The translations under genes and the position numbers were made by a program. Shown here in pieces: positions 34,399-42,027 of a stretch of 64,000 nt of DNA. The notes beneath the pieces were generated by a model. The model was not told the origin of the DNA and made no database searches. It worked only from the letters and a program-made list of their open reading frames with translations. Source of the DNA: Alpinimonas psychrophila. GTDB taxonomy: Bacteria > Actinomycetota > Actinomycetes > Actinomycetales > Microbacteriaceae. Every line of letters starts with the position of its first letter. The first letter of the stretch is position 1. The stretch lies in NCBI RefSeq assembly GCF_014137865.1, contig NZ_JACGWU010000001.1:186001-250000 (forward strand). The letters run 5' to 3'.

Positions 34399-34905
34399 GT
34401 GAACGCCGGAATCCAAGACACAATCGATCAGAGTATCGCCGCGCTCAAAGAAGCCGGGATCCCCTTCGAGGAGCTCGCTGAATATGAGCCTGCCCGCCGT
34501 CGCTGGTTTGGCTCTTCGCGAGCTCGGTTTCGACCTCTTGGCCAGGTGTGGCGATTAGGGGTCCTCCTTCTGAGTCCGGAGGGAACGCTCTTCTCTGTCG
34601 GAACGAGCACACGCGCTGTTCCACCACGGCATCCCAATAACCAATCGTTGTCGGCCGAAGCTCGTCGTCATTTTCGCGAGGTTGCTTTTCGAGGTCCTTT
34701 CACCGAAGGCGCGACGGTGAACTTCGATGCTCGCGTAGTGCGCTGGACGCCGGACGGGCTTCAGGATCCTAAGAGTGCCGTCTTCGAGGCTGGCGGCCAG
34801 ATTCTGGTCCGTTGGCGCCCGGGCGCCGACGCGACAAATTCAATCTGCTTTGCGGATTACGTGGAGGAGAAGGTTGGGTTCGCTTCGCGCCGCGACCGCC
34901 AATAA
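34399..34905 (+). CDS. Conserved-looking protein of unknown function
   Basis: 168 residues, no recognised family. Acidic N-terminal helix (DTIDQSIAALKEAGIPFEELAEYEPARRRWF), then a beta-rich body: RFRPLGQVWRLGVLLLSPEGTLFSVGTSTRAV, AFRGPFTEGATVNFDARVV, ILVRWRPGAD. No signal peptide or membrane helix, so cytosolic. GTG start with GAGG five bases upstream. Codon usage fits the neighbourhood and the frame is intact, which supports a real gene. It stands alone between the photolyase and PAP2 genes. Confidence 0.7.
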   Translation: MNAGIQDTIDQSIAALKEAGIPFEELAEYEPARRRWFGSSRARFRPLGQVWRLGVLLLSPEGTLFSVGTSTRAVPPRHPNNQSLSAEARRHFREVAFRGPFTEGATVNFDARVVRWTPDGLQDPKSAVFEAGGQILVRWRPGADATNSICFADYVEEKVGFASRRDRQ

Positions 34906-34960
34906 ATACGCGCAGTGGTAACTCTCAGGATTACGAAACTGAGATTAGTAAAGTGAACCC

Positions 34961-35638
34961 ATGACAAAAAAATTGGTGATTCCGAGAATCGCTCACCCGA
35001 TTTTATGGCTTGTTCTCAGCCTCGTCATTACTCTCGGCATCGGCGCGTGGGGACTTCTTTATCCCGATGCTCGCTCGTCGCAAATCACCATCAATATTTT
35101 TGTCAACGAGAACGGTAATCGCGTTCTCGACCTCTTGGCCCAAGGCGTGGAGAAATTCTTTTCGCCCGCCTACGCCATCGGTTTGACAGTCGTGATCGCC
35201 CTCATCGTCTGGATTTTCAGCAAGTCGCTGTGGACTGCCGTTGGCTTCGGGCTGGCGGTTGCTGCCGCGTGGCTCCCCGTTGAGATTTTCAAACTACTTT
35301 TTCACGAGAATCGCCCGGACCCAACGCAGCTCATCAACATTGTCGTGCCTTTTCAAGCTGACACTAGTTTCCCCAGCGGCCACGTGAGTTTTGCCATTGG
35401 GCTGGCCTACGCATTGCTGCTTTTAGTGGGTAAGGGCAAACCCAAAAACTTCCTGATCGCTGTCGGCATCGTTTTTGTCGTGGTCGTCGCGTACGCTCGC
35501 GTCTACGCTGGAGTGCATTTTGTATCCGATACCGTCGGCTCGGTCTTCGCTTCGGTGATTGGCATCCTGATTTTCAACCAGCTCTGGCCCGTCATCACGC
35601 GCTTCCTTACAAAGCAAAAGGGGCGCCGCTCAAAGTAA
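34961..35638 (+). CDS. PAP2-family membrane phosphatase
   Basis: 225 residues with about six membrane helices. The three PAP2 motifs are present: KLLFHENRPDP, PSGHVSFAIG and RVYAGVHFVSD (catalytic His residues in the second and third). Family members dephosphorylate phosphatidic acid, undecaprenyl pyrophosphate or similar lipids on the outer face of the membrane. BcrC-like undecaprenyl-PP phosphatase is possible; context is silent. A basic tail KQKGRRSK ends the protein. Confidence 0.92.
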   Translation: MTKKLVIPRIAHPILWLVLSLVITLGIGAWGLLYPDARSSQITINIFVNENGNRVLDLLAQGVEKFFSPAYAIGLTVVIALIVWIFSKSLWTAVGFGLAVAAAWLPVEIFKLLFHENRPDPTQLINIVVPFQADTSFPSGHVSFAIGLAYALLLLVGKGKPKNFLIAVGIVFVVVVAYARVYAGVHFVSDTVGSVFASVIGILIFNQLWPVITRFLTKQKGRRSK

Positions 35639-35685
35639 GGCGCCATAACGTCGTGAACTTCTCTGCTGCAAACCTATTGGGGTCG

Positions 35686-35867
35686 TTACTTGGGTAGGAG
35701 CGACTTCATCTGGTCATAGATGATCTTGCTGGTCACGGCAGAAGCCCCTCGGTCAACAGCTTGAACGCGGCCTTCGTGGCGCCCTAAAGGTTGACGTTGA
35801 TGACGAGGTCGATGTTCACCCCGGCGAGCTTCTTGGTTTCGGCGAGTCCAGCCTCGTTAAGGTCGAT
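35686..35867 (-). pseudogene. Frameshifted remnant of an unrecognised gene
   Basis: On the minus strand one frame reads IDLNEAGLAETKKLAGVNI and continues DLVINVNL to a stop; another frame downstream reads VQAVDRGASAVTSKIIYDQM then KSLLPK and a stop. Both look protein-like and abut, so a decayed gene with an indel near 35765 is likely. No intact ORF covers it. The parent family was not identified. Confidence 0.4.
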
Positions 35868-35895
35868 CGGCGCTTCGCATTAGGCTGACTACGCC

Positions 35896-36426
35896 ATGTC
35901 ACATCGCCCGCGCATCTCCGTCTTTATAGCCACCAGCCTCGATGGCCTGATCGCCACCACCGATAACTCGCTGGAGTGGCTCGAGTCGGCCGTCGGAGAG
36001 GGTGAGGACTACGGTTATACCGCGTTCATGGCCGGCATTGATTCCCTCGCCATGGGCCGGGGAACCTATAATTTCATCGCCCCAATGGACCCGCTGCCGT
36101 TTGGTAAAAGGCCACTGTTCGTGTTCACGCGTGATACCGAAATTTCCCGTGAAGGTGTCAAATTCACGACCATGACGCCCACCGAAGCGGTCGAAGACTG
36201 GACGCGCCGGGAGCTTAAACATGTCTACCTCGACGGCGGCAAACTGATCAGCAGCTTCGTGAAGCTTGACCTCGTGGACGACATGACCATCACACGCGTG
36301 CCCGTTATCCTTGGAACAGGGTTGCCGCTGTTTCAGCAAGGATTTGGACCGTTGGCGTTTACCCTCGACACCTCCAATGCGTGGCCCAGCGGGGTCATCT
36401 CGCAGAAATACTCTCGCATTCGCTGA
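35896..36426 (+). CDS. Dihydrofolate reductase-family (RibD C-terminal-like) protein
   Basis: 176 residues. ISVFIATSLDGLIATTDNSLEWL is the typical start of the RibD_C/DHFR-like superfamily, followed by MGRGTYNFI, PLFVFTRDTEI, KHVYLDGGKLISSFVKLDLVDDMTITRVPVILGTGLPLF in pieces, including the YLDGG nucleotide-binding loop. These small reductases are widespread and mostly uncharacterised; an NADPH-dependent reductase role is the family expectation. Gap of 45 bases to the ABC-F gene; possibly co-transcribed. Confidence 0.88.
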   Translation: MSHRPRISVFIATSLDGLIATTDNSLEWLESAVGEGEDYGYTAFMAGIDSLAMGRGTYNFIAPMDPLPFGKRPLFVFTRDTEISREGVKFTTMTPTEAVEDWTRRELKHVYLDGGKLISSFVKLDLVDDMTITRVPVILGTGLPLFQQGFGPLAFTLDTSNAWPSGVISQKYSRIR

Positions 36427-36471
36427 TTGCTTGAGATATCGAGTGCGCCCCCAATACCGATTGGCCCCAAT

Positions 36472-38064
36472 ATGAGCCTCATCAGGCTGAACGACGTGAG
36501 CGTCACGTTTGAAAAGAATCCCGTTCTGCGTGAGGTATTTCTCAAGCTAGAAAATGGCGACCGCGTCGGCATGATTGGGCGCAACGGCTCGGGGAAGTCC
36601 ACGATCTTGAAGCTCATTTTCGAACAGGTAACCCCCGATTCCGGAACCGTCGTTGTGGAGCCCGGCGTCAAGCTGGGCTATTTCTCACAGTTTTCAGAGC
36701 TGAACGGCGCCCAGACCATCACCGAAGTGCTGGATGAGCTGTTCACCGAGATCAAGGCCATCGAAGCTGAGCTCGCGGGCATTGACATCGCCATCGCCGG
36801 GAACCCTTCACCCAGCGTTCTTGATGACCTGATTCACCGTCAGTCCGAGCTTTTCGGAGAGATGGAACGCCTCGACGGCTGGGACTACACGCGTCGCATC
36901 GACACGGCCCTCACACGTTTGGGCTTTGCCGAGGAACACCGCGTCTGCGCGATCGACGAGCTTTCTGGCGGCTGGCGCAACCGAGCCGCCCTGGCGAAGA
37001 TCCTTCTCGAAAACCCCGATGTTCTTCTTCTGGATGAGCCCACCAACTACCTGGACGTTTCGGGGGTGGAGTGGCTGGAGGGCTGGTTCCGCGACTTCCG
37101 GGGCGCCGCCATTGTGGTGAGCCACGACCGGGCGTTTCTCGATACCGTGGTCACCCGCATTATCGAGGTCGAAAACTTTCACTTGCAGGAATATCCCGGC
37201 AACTTCGGTGAGTACATCATCCAGAAGCAATTTCGGCTCAAGAATCTCGAACAGCAATTCGTTCATGAGTCTGAACTGCTGGCCTTCGAGGCCGAGGGTA
37301 TCGCCGATCGTCGGGAGGCCGCCAAGGCTGCCAGCAGAAATCTTGGCAGCCAGCTCGCGCACATCAAAAAGTCACGCACCCCGCGCCCGGTGGATGAGAT
37401 CATCACCGACATTTATGGCGGGTTGCATGTCAAGGATGTTCTGTGTCGCGTCGTGGGACTGAGCAAGTCCTATGGCGACAAGACCCTGTTCCACGACCTG
37501 ACGTTTGAGCTGCGTCGCCGCAATCGCGTCGTTGTCTTGGGGTCGAACGGTAGCGGCAAGTCGACGTTGTTGCGGGTGCTGACCGGCGAGGAGAAGGCCG
37601 ATTCCGGCGAGGCGGATTGGGCCGCCGGTGCGAGGGTGGTGTCCTACAACCAGGTGCTCGCCGATCTCGACGTGAATGACACGGTGACCCACGCCGTGAA
37701 CGCGATGCCGGAGAGCCTCGCCTTCACCGCCACGCGAAAGTCGGTCAACAGGTTTCTCTCGATGTTCCAGTTCTCGCAAGCAGACCTGCAGCAAAAGATT
37801 GGGAACCTGTCGGGTGGTCAGCGGGCCCGGGTCGCGATGGCGCAGTGTCTGCTTTCGGGGGCCTCGGTGCTGGTTCTGGATGAGCCCACGAACCACCTCG
37901 ATCTCTCAAGCACCCAGGTGATGGAACAGGCGCTGTTGCATTTTCCGGGCGCCGTCATCATCGTGAGCCACGATCGGTTCTTCACCGACAAGATTGCCAC
38001 GCGTCACCTCGTGTTTGGTGTCGCTGGTCTGGCCCCCGGAGAAATCGCCGTACTCGACCGCTAA
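36472..38064 (+). CDS. ABC-F family ATPase
   Basis: 530 residues, two nucleotide-binding domains and no membrane segment, so a ribosome-acting ABC-F protein rather than a transporter. NBD1: GRNGSGKST, LSGGWRNRAALAKILLENP, LLLDEPTNYLD. A linker with charged helices (about residues 245-330). NBD2: GSNGSGKST, LSGGQRARVAMAQCLLSG, LVLDEPTNHLD. Short or absent arm and C-terminal extensions. Start ATG 36472 is preferred over a TTG at 36427 because the domain begins with MSLIRLNDVSVTF. Antibiotic-resistance or translation-factor role both possible. Confidence 0.93.
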   Translation: MSLIRLNDVSVTFEKNPVLREVFLKLENGDRVGMIGRNGSGKSTILKLIFEQVTPDSGTVVVEPGVKLGYFSQFSELNGAQTITEVLDELFTEIKAIEAELAGIDIAIAGNPSPSVLDDLIHRQSELFGEMERLDGWDYTRRIDTALTRLGFAEEHRVCAIDELSGGWRNRAALAKILLENPDVLLLDEPTNYLDVSGVEWLEGWFRDFRGAAIVVSHDRAFLDTVVTRIIEVENFHLQEYPGNFGEYIIQKQFRLKNLEQQFVHESELLAFEAEGIADRREAAKAASRNLGSQLAHIKKSRTPRPVDEIITDIYGGLHVKDVLCRVVGLSKSYGDKTLFHDLTFELRRRNRVVVLGSNGSGKSTLLRVLTGEEKADSGEADWAAGARVVSYNQVLADLDVNDTVTHAVNAMPESLAFTATRKSVNRFLSMFQFSQADLQQKIGNLSGGQRARVAMAQCLLSGASVLVLDEPTNHLDLSSTQVMEQALLHFPGAVIIVSHDRFFTDKIATRHLVFGVAGLAPGEIAVLDR

Positions 38065-38095
38065 CGAACACGGTCGGAACTAGTCTGGAGTCCTG

Positions 38096-38554
38096 ATGAA
38101 GACACCAAACCCTCACCCCGAGAAACATTCCGTGCTCTCGCCGGGATCTTTACTTCGACGCAAAATTGCTCGCATCCTTCTGGGCGCCGCGCTTCTTTTC
38201 ACGGGCGTTGCTCATGTCAGCTTTGCGCGAGCCACCTTCGTTGCCCAAGTTCCCGCGTGGGTGCCGCTGGATGCAGACTTCGTGGTTGTGGCCTCGGGGG
38301 TCGTCGAGCTCGCGCTCGGCGCTGGCCTCATTTTGTGGCCCAAGCAACAGGCCGTCACTGGGTTGATCGTGGCGTTCTTCTTCTTAGCTATCTTTCCGGG
38401 AAACATTTCGCAGACGCTCAACCATATTGATGCGTTTGGGCTCAATAACGACGCGGCCCGTATCATCCGGTTATTCATTCAACCACTACTGATTATTTGG
38501 GCACTGTGGTCCACTGGAGCATGGCGCGCGTTGGTGGCTCGGGCACTTCGTTAG
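38096..38554 (+). CDS. DoxX-like membrane protein
   Basis: 152 residues, four hydrophobic helices (about 28-45, 62-82, 88-106, 122-140). ILLGAALLFTGVAHVSF and VPAWVPLDADFVVVASGVVELALGAGLI match the DoxX/DoxX-like fold. Role in redox or membrane protein complexes is only known for a few relatives. It follows the ABC-F gene by 31 bases and may share its transcript. The Arg/Lys-rich N-terminus precedes the first helix. Confidence 0.8.
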   Translation: MKTPNPHPEKHSVLSPGSLLRRKIARILLGAALLFTGVAHVSFARATFVAQVPAWVPLDADFVVVASGVVELALGAGLILWPKQQAVTGLIVAFFFLAIFPGNISQTLNHIDAFGLNNDAARIIRLFIQPLLIIWALWSTGAWRALVARALR

Positions 38555-38659
38555 GGCTCAAGTCTCGTATTTCGCTCTACATCCTCGCGAGCCCTTTGCC
38601 GCGGGCCGCCCACCACAAGAAATCAGAAATCCCCTCAACAATCGTGAATTGGTGGCAAA

Positions 38660-39097
38660 ATGTGCACCATGATCTTCATTGAATTGAATTGGCTTGCCAT
38701 TGTCGCCGCCACTGTTGCTGCTTTTGTCGCTGGAGCTATCTGGTTTGGTCCTAAGACCTTTTTCCCGGTGTGGTGGAAGTTGATAGGCAAGGAGGCCGGG
38801 GTAGATCCCGGAGCAAACTTGAACATGGCCATCGTTTTCGCCTCCACGTTCGTAGGCGCGCTTGTACAGGCTTTCACGCTCGCCGTCATCATTCACTTCG
38901 TGGCGGCGGGAGATTCTGCATTTGGTGCTCTTGCGGGCGGCGTGACCGGTCTCCTCGTTGGCATCGGTTTGGCGGCCGCATCATCGCTGGGCCATCGCCT
39001 CTTTGCGGGTGCAGGTTTTCGCGTCTGGTTGCTCGAGGTCGGCAGTGACGTAGTGAACCTGACGATCATGGGTGTGATTCTCGGAGCCTGGCGGTAA
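38660..39097 (+). CDS. DUF1761 membrane protein
   Basis: 145 residues with four membrane helices. LNWLAIVAATVAAFVAGAIWFGP and FFPVWWKLIGKEA are the DUF1761 start, and FASTFVGALVQAFTLAVIIHF and the C-terminal LEVGSDVVNLTIMGVILG agree. Function unknown. Start could be ATG 38660 or ATG 38669 (MIFIELN); no clear RBS decides. First gene of a short run with the SOUL protein, only 5 bases apart. Confidence 0.82.
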   Translation: MCTMIFIELNWLAIVAATVAAFVAGAIWFGPKTFFPVWWKLIGKEAGVDPGANLNMAIVFASTFVGALVQAFTLAVIIHFVAAGDSAFGALAGGVTGLLVGIGLAAASSLGHRLFAGAGFRVWLLEVGSDVVNLTIMGVILGAWR

Positions 39098-39102
39098 CCA
39101 GC

Positions 39103-39627
39103 ATGACCGCTCAGCAACCGTTTCGCCTGATTCGAAAATTCGACGAGGTCGAACTGCGTCACTACCCCGACTACGTTCTTCTGCAGGTTGAAGTCGAAGG
39201 CGATTTCATGCGGGCGGGCAATGTTGCGTTTGGTCCGCTTATCTCGTACATTAGCGGCGCCAACGCAACCGGTACAAAGTTCGCGATGACAGCCCCGGTC
39301 ATCCAGGAATCAACAGCGGAGAAGGCGCATCTCGTCAGCTTCGTGCTGCCCGAAGGCGTTTCGGTGACCGAGGTTCCTGTTCCGCGAAATTCGAAGGTCT
39401 CCACCGTTGCCGTGGCAGCCCATGACGCGGCAGTACTTCCATTCTCAGGAAGTTGGAACGCTGCGCGTTTTGAACGCAAGGGCGCCGAACTCATGACGGC
39501 GGTTTTGACCGCGGGTCTCCAAGTTCAGGGCAACCACTACTTCGCTCGATTCGATCCACCGTGGAAACCTGGTTTCCTCAAACATAATGAAGCCCTGGTT
39601 CATGTGGTGCAAACTGGCAGTAACTAA
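39103..39627 (+). CDS. SOUL-family heme-binding protein
   Basis: 174 residues. FRLIRKFDEVELRHYPDYVLLQVEVEGDF and RAGNVAFGPLISYISGAN begin the SOUL fold; KFAMTAPVIQE is the conserved K-I-M-T-A-PV block; VPVPRNSKVSTVAV and FERKGAELMTAV follow. SOUL/HBP23 proteins bind heme or other tetrapyrroles weakly. It starts 5 bases after the DUF1761 stop and precedes the DUF2470 gene by 20 bases, so two heme-linked families are adjacent just before the rhodopsin. Confidence 0.88.
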   Translation: MTAQQPFRLIRKFDEVELRHYPDYVLLQVEVEGDFMRAGNVAFGPLISYISGANATGTKFAMTAPVIQESTAEKAHLVSFVLPEGVSVTEVPVPRNSKVSTVAVAAHDAAVLPFSGSWNAARFERKGAELMTAVLTAGLQVQGNHYFARFDPPWKPGFLKHNEALVHVVQTGSN

Positions 39628-39647
39628 TTCTTGAGAAGGAGAAGCCC

Positions 39648-39935
39648 ATGGCCGTTTTTGGCGACGACGTTGTGAAATCAATTTGCGGATACATGAACGC
39701 GAATCAGGCGGACAATAACCTCCTGATCGTTCAGGTTTTGGGAAAAGAACATGACGCCACAGCGGCCAAGTTGATTGGTTTCGACGAGCACGCTGTGTTC
39801 TTTGGCGCGACGATTTTAGATGGCGAACTTGAAGTTCGCCTTCCATGGAGTCATCAACTTTCACAGCGGGCAGAGATTGCCCAGCAACTCTTTGCCATGG
39901 TTGACAAGGCGATGGCGGCCTTCGAAAGCGAGTAA
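39648..39935 (+). CDS. DUF2470 (heme-utilisation-associated) protein
   Basis: 95 residues: ICGYMNANQADNNLLIVQVLG resembles the HMNxDHaD start of DUF2470, followed by AAKLIGFDEHAVFFGATI and RLPWSHQLSQRAEIAQQL. The domain is fused to HugZ-like and pyridoxamine-oxidase-like heme-degrading proteins elsewhere; here it stands alone. The usual His of MNADH is Gln in this copy. RBS GAGAAGGAGAAG. Follows the SOUL gene on the same strand. Confidence 0.75.
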   Translation: MAVFGDDVVKSICGYMNANQADNNLLIVQVLGKEHDATAAKLIGFDEHAVFFGATILDGELEVRLPWSHQLSQRAEIAQQLFAMVDKAMAAFESE

Positions 39936-39988
39936 CAGCTCGGCAGCCTCGCTCGACGAAAATATTTCTTTCACAAAGCGTGACCAGA

Positions 39989-40008
39989 CATAGGGGTAAA
40001 CCCCTATG
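39989..40008. promoter_or_regulatory. Perfect palindrome upstream of the rhodopsin gene
   Basis: CATAGGGG at 39989-39996 and CCCCTATG at 40001-40008 around TAAA, with GTGAC/GTCAC as a further flanking inverted pair (39980-39984 and 40014-40018). It lies 60 bases before the rhodopsin ATG. Either a repressor operator or a hairpin ending the DUF2470 transcript; the T-run TTTTTT is 20 bases downstream, too far for a standard terminator. Confidence 0.55.
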
Positions 40009-40067
40009 CTCAGTGTCACCGGTTCATTTTTTATGGACCTTAATGCGTTAACTGTGAAAGGAACATT

Positions 40068-40772
40068 ATGGATCTTCAAATTGTCCAAGCAGCATTCATG
40101 TTGGGCTTTGTGGCGATGGCGGCGGGTGCGTTCTATTTCTTCATGGAACGTGGCGACCTGAAACCAGAGCACCGTTCGGTCGGCACCTATGCAGCTGTCA
40201 TTGCTCTCATTGCCGCAATTATGTATTACGTCATGAAAGACACCGTCATGTTCCCGGGCGGCATGATTACCGTCACGGAAATTAACGCGACGATGCCCCT
40301 TCGCTACATTGACTGGCTGATCACGACGCCTCTTCTGCTCGTTGAATTTGGTCTGATCGTTTCTCTTGCCGGCGGCGCAAAAGCCGGCATGGTCACGAGG
40401 TTGGTCATTGCCGACCTCATCATGATTGTCACCGGATACCTGGGTGAAATTGGGGTTGTCGGCTCGGCTAGCAACTACATTTTCTTCATCATCTCCACTC
40501 TTGCCTGGGTGTACATCATCATGCAGATCATGCGTGTTAATATCTCCTCCGGTCCCGCCTACGCTCAGCGTGCTGTCAAGACCATGCGTTGGTTCGTTAT
40601 TGCCGGTTGGGCGATTTACCCCATCGGTACCGCAATTCAGCAGTTCATGGGCATTGGCGGCGCTGACATTACCCAAGCGGCGGCCATTGCTGCCGTGATC
40701 TACGTTGTGGCCGATGTTTTGAACAAGGTCGGTTTCGGCATGATTGCCGTAAGCGCTGCCAAAAAGGCGTAA
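40068..40772 (+). CDS. Type-1 rhodopsin, outward proton pump
   Basis: 234 residues, seven helices, no signal peptide. Helix C reads LRYIDWLITTPLLLVEFG: acceptor Asp82, Thr86 and donor Glu93, the DTE pattern of proteorhodopsin-type proton pumps. Leu90 is at the tuning position equal to PR residue 105, which predicts green absorption. The retinal Lys is Lys220 in VADVLNKVGFGMIA. The helix-B His that pairs with the acceptor in PR seems to be Tyr here (IMYYVMK, about 53). RBS AAAGGA seven bases from the ATG. No blh or crt gene is in the window, so retinal must be made elsewhere. Single-gene unit with its own terminator. Confidence 0.95.
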   Translation: MDLQIVQAAFMLGFVAMAAGAFYFFMERGDLKPEHRSVGTYAAVIALIAAIMYYVMKDTVMFPGGMITVTEINATMPLRYIDWLITTPLLLVEFGLIVSLAGGAKAGMVTRLVIADLIMIVTGYLGEIGVVGSASNYIFFIISTLAWVYIIMQIMRVNISSGPAYAQRAVKTMRWFVIAGWAIYPIGTAIQQFMGIGGADITQAAAIAAVIYVVADVLNKVGFGMIAVSAAKKA

Positions 40773-40800
40773 CCGAAGTCTTTCCCCCAAAAGATGCAGA

Positions 40801-40843
40801 AGTCGTTGCCGCCTTGGCTGAGAAAGGGCGGCAACGACTTTTC
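40801..40843 (+). terminator. Rho-independent terminator after rhodopsin
   Basis: AGTCGTTGCCGCC at 40801-40813 is the exact inverse of GGCGGCAACGACT at 40827-40839, a 13-pair stem with a 13-base loop, followed by TTTTCT. It ends the rhodopsin transcript and stands 27 bases before the convergent nifS-type gene. Confidence 0.92.
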
Positions 40844-40869
40844 TGTCCCAGGAGTATCCGTTTGTGGCG

Positions 40870-42009
40870 TTAGCCGGCCAGCGCGGTGACGGATGCCACG
40901 GCCTCGGTGAGAGCCGCTACAGCGCGAGTGAGCTCCTCGGCCGTGGTCTCGTGCGAGAAGCTGAATCTCACCGATGTCTGGGCAACTTCGGGGTCAATTC
41001 CCACGGCGAGAAGCACATGGGAAGGGTCGGTCTTGCCGGCCGCGCAGGCGGAACCGCTGGAGACGATGACATTGCGTTCCTCGAGCTCCAGAAGCAAGGT
41101 TTCACCGTTGAGCCCGGCAAAGGTGAATGATGCTATGGCCGGATGGCGGGTAAGTTGAGGTCCTGTGAGTTGGGCCCGATCTATTGCCGATTGCACAGAA
41201 GTGATAAAGATGTCGCGGAGCTGGGCGACACGGGGGCCTTCCTGAGCGGGGTCATCCAGCAGTGAAATGGCGGTAGCAAGAGCAACCGCCCACGCAACAT
41301 TCTCGGTACCGGAACGACGATCAAACTCTTGGCCGCCACCGTGGAGCAGGGGTTCCACGGCGAGCCGTCCACGAAGGTAGACCGCGCCGCTCCCCTTCGG
41401 GGCCCCAAGCTTGTGCCCCGAGAGGGTGAGCGCGTCAACGCCGAGGGTGGTGACGCGCACATCAAGCCAGCCAGCCGCCTGAACGACATCGGTGTGCATG
41501 AGCGCCCCCACGGCGTGCGCGAGTTCGGCGATAGCGGCGATGGGATGAATCGTGCCGATCTCGTTGTTGGCCAGCATGAGCGTCACCAGGGTGGTGCCGG
41601 GGCGAAGGGCTGCGTTCACGTCAGCGAGAGTCACCTCGCCTGAGGAAGAGACGGGCAACCAGCTCACCTCAAAGTTGTGCAGCCGCACGAGAGCGTCGAT
41701 TGAGGCCAGTACCGCCTCATGCTCCGTGTGTGCGGAGACGATGTGACGACCCCGGGGGTTTGCCAGCGCAAGCCCCAAGATGGCGATGTTGTCACCCTCG
41801 GTGCCGCCGGAGGTAAAGACGACTTCGCTGGGGCGGCAGTCCAGCCACGTTGCAACGGTGGCACGCGCATTCGATAACGCACCGGATGCCCGATGGCCCA
41901 ACTCGTGCGTACTTGAGGGGTTACCAAACTCGCTGGTCAGCCAGGGCCAGGCAGCCTGCAACGCCTCGGGACGAACCGGAGTCGTGGCGGCATTATCGAG
42001 ATAGATCAT
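40870..42009 (-). CDS. Cysteine desulfurase (NifS/IscS-type) of the NAD operon
   Basis: 379 residues, PLP enzyme releasing sulfur from cysteine. MIYLDNAATTPVRPEAL, SGGTEGDNIAILG, HTDVVQAAG, the PLP Lys in LSGHKLGAPKG and the active-site Cys in SSGSACAAGKTDPSHVL. Last gene of nrtR-nadA-nadB-nadC; in this position it is expected to supply sulfur for the [4Fe-4S] cluster of NadA. The loop around the Cys is the short IscS-like form. The gap to nadC is 18 bases. Confidence 0.92.
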   Translation of the reverse strand: MIYLDNAATTPVRPEALQAAWPWLTSEFGNPSSTHELGHRASGALSNARATVATWLDCRPSEVVFTSGGTEGDNIAILGLALANPRGRHIVSAHTEHEAVLASIDALVRLHNFEVSWLPVSSSGEVTLADVNAALRPGTTLVTLMLANNEIGTIHPIAAIAELAHAVGALMHTDVVQAAGWLDVRVTTLGVDALTLSGHKLGAPKGSGAVYLRGRLAVEPLLHGGGQEFDRRSGTENVAWAVALATAISLLDDPAQEGPRVAQLRDIFITSVQSAIDRAQLTGPQLTRHPAIASFTFAGLNGETLLLELEERNVIVSSGSACAAGKTDPSHVLLAVGIDPEVAQTSVRFSFSHETTAEELTRAVAALTEAVASVTALAG

Positions 42010-42027
42010 GACGGGATTGGCAATCGA

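Noticed and set aside
40068-40772. Rhodopsin as a sensory rhodopsin or chloride pump
   Set aside because: DTE in helix C and no transducer gene nearby favour a proton pump; a chloride pump would have TSA or NTQ-like patterns.
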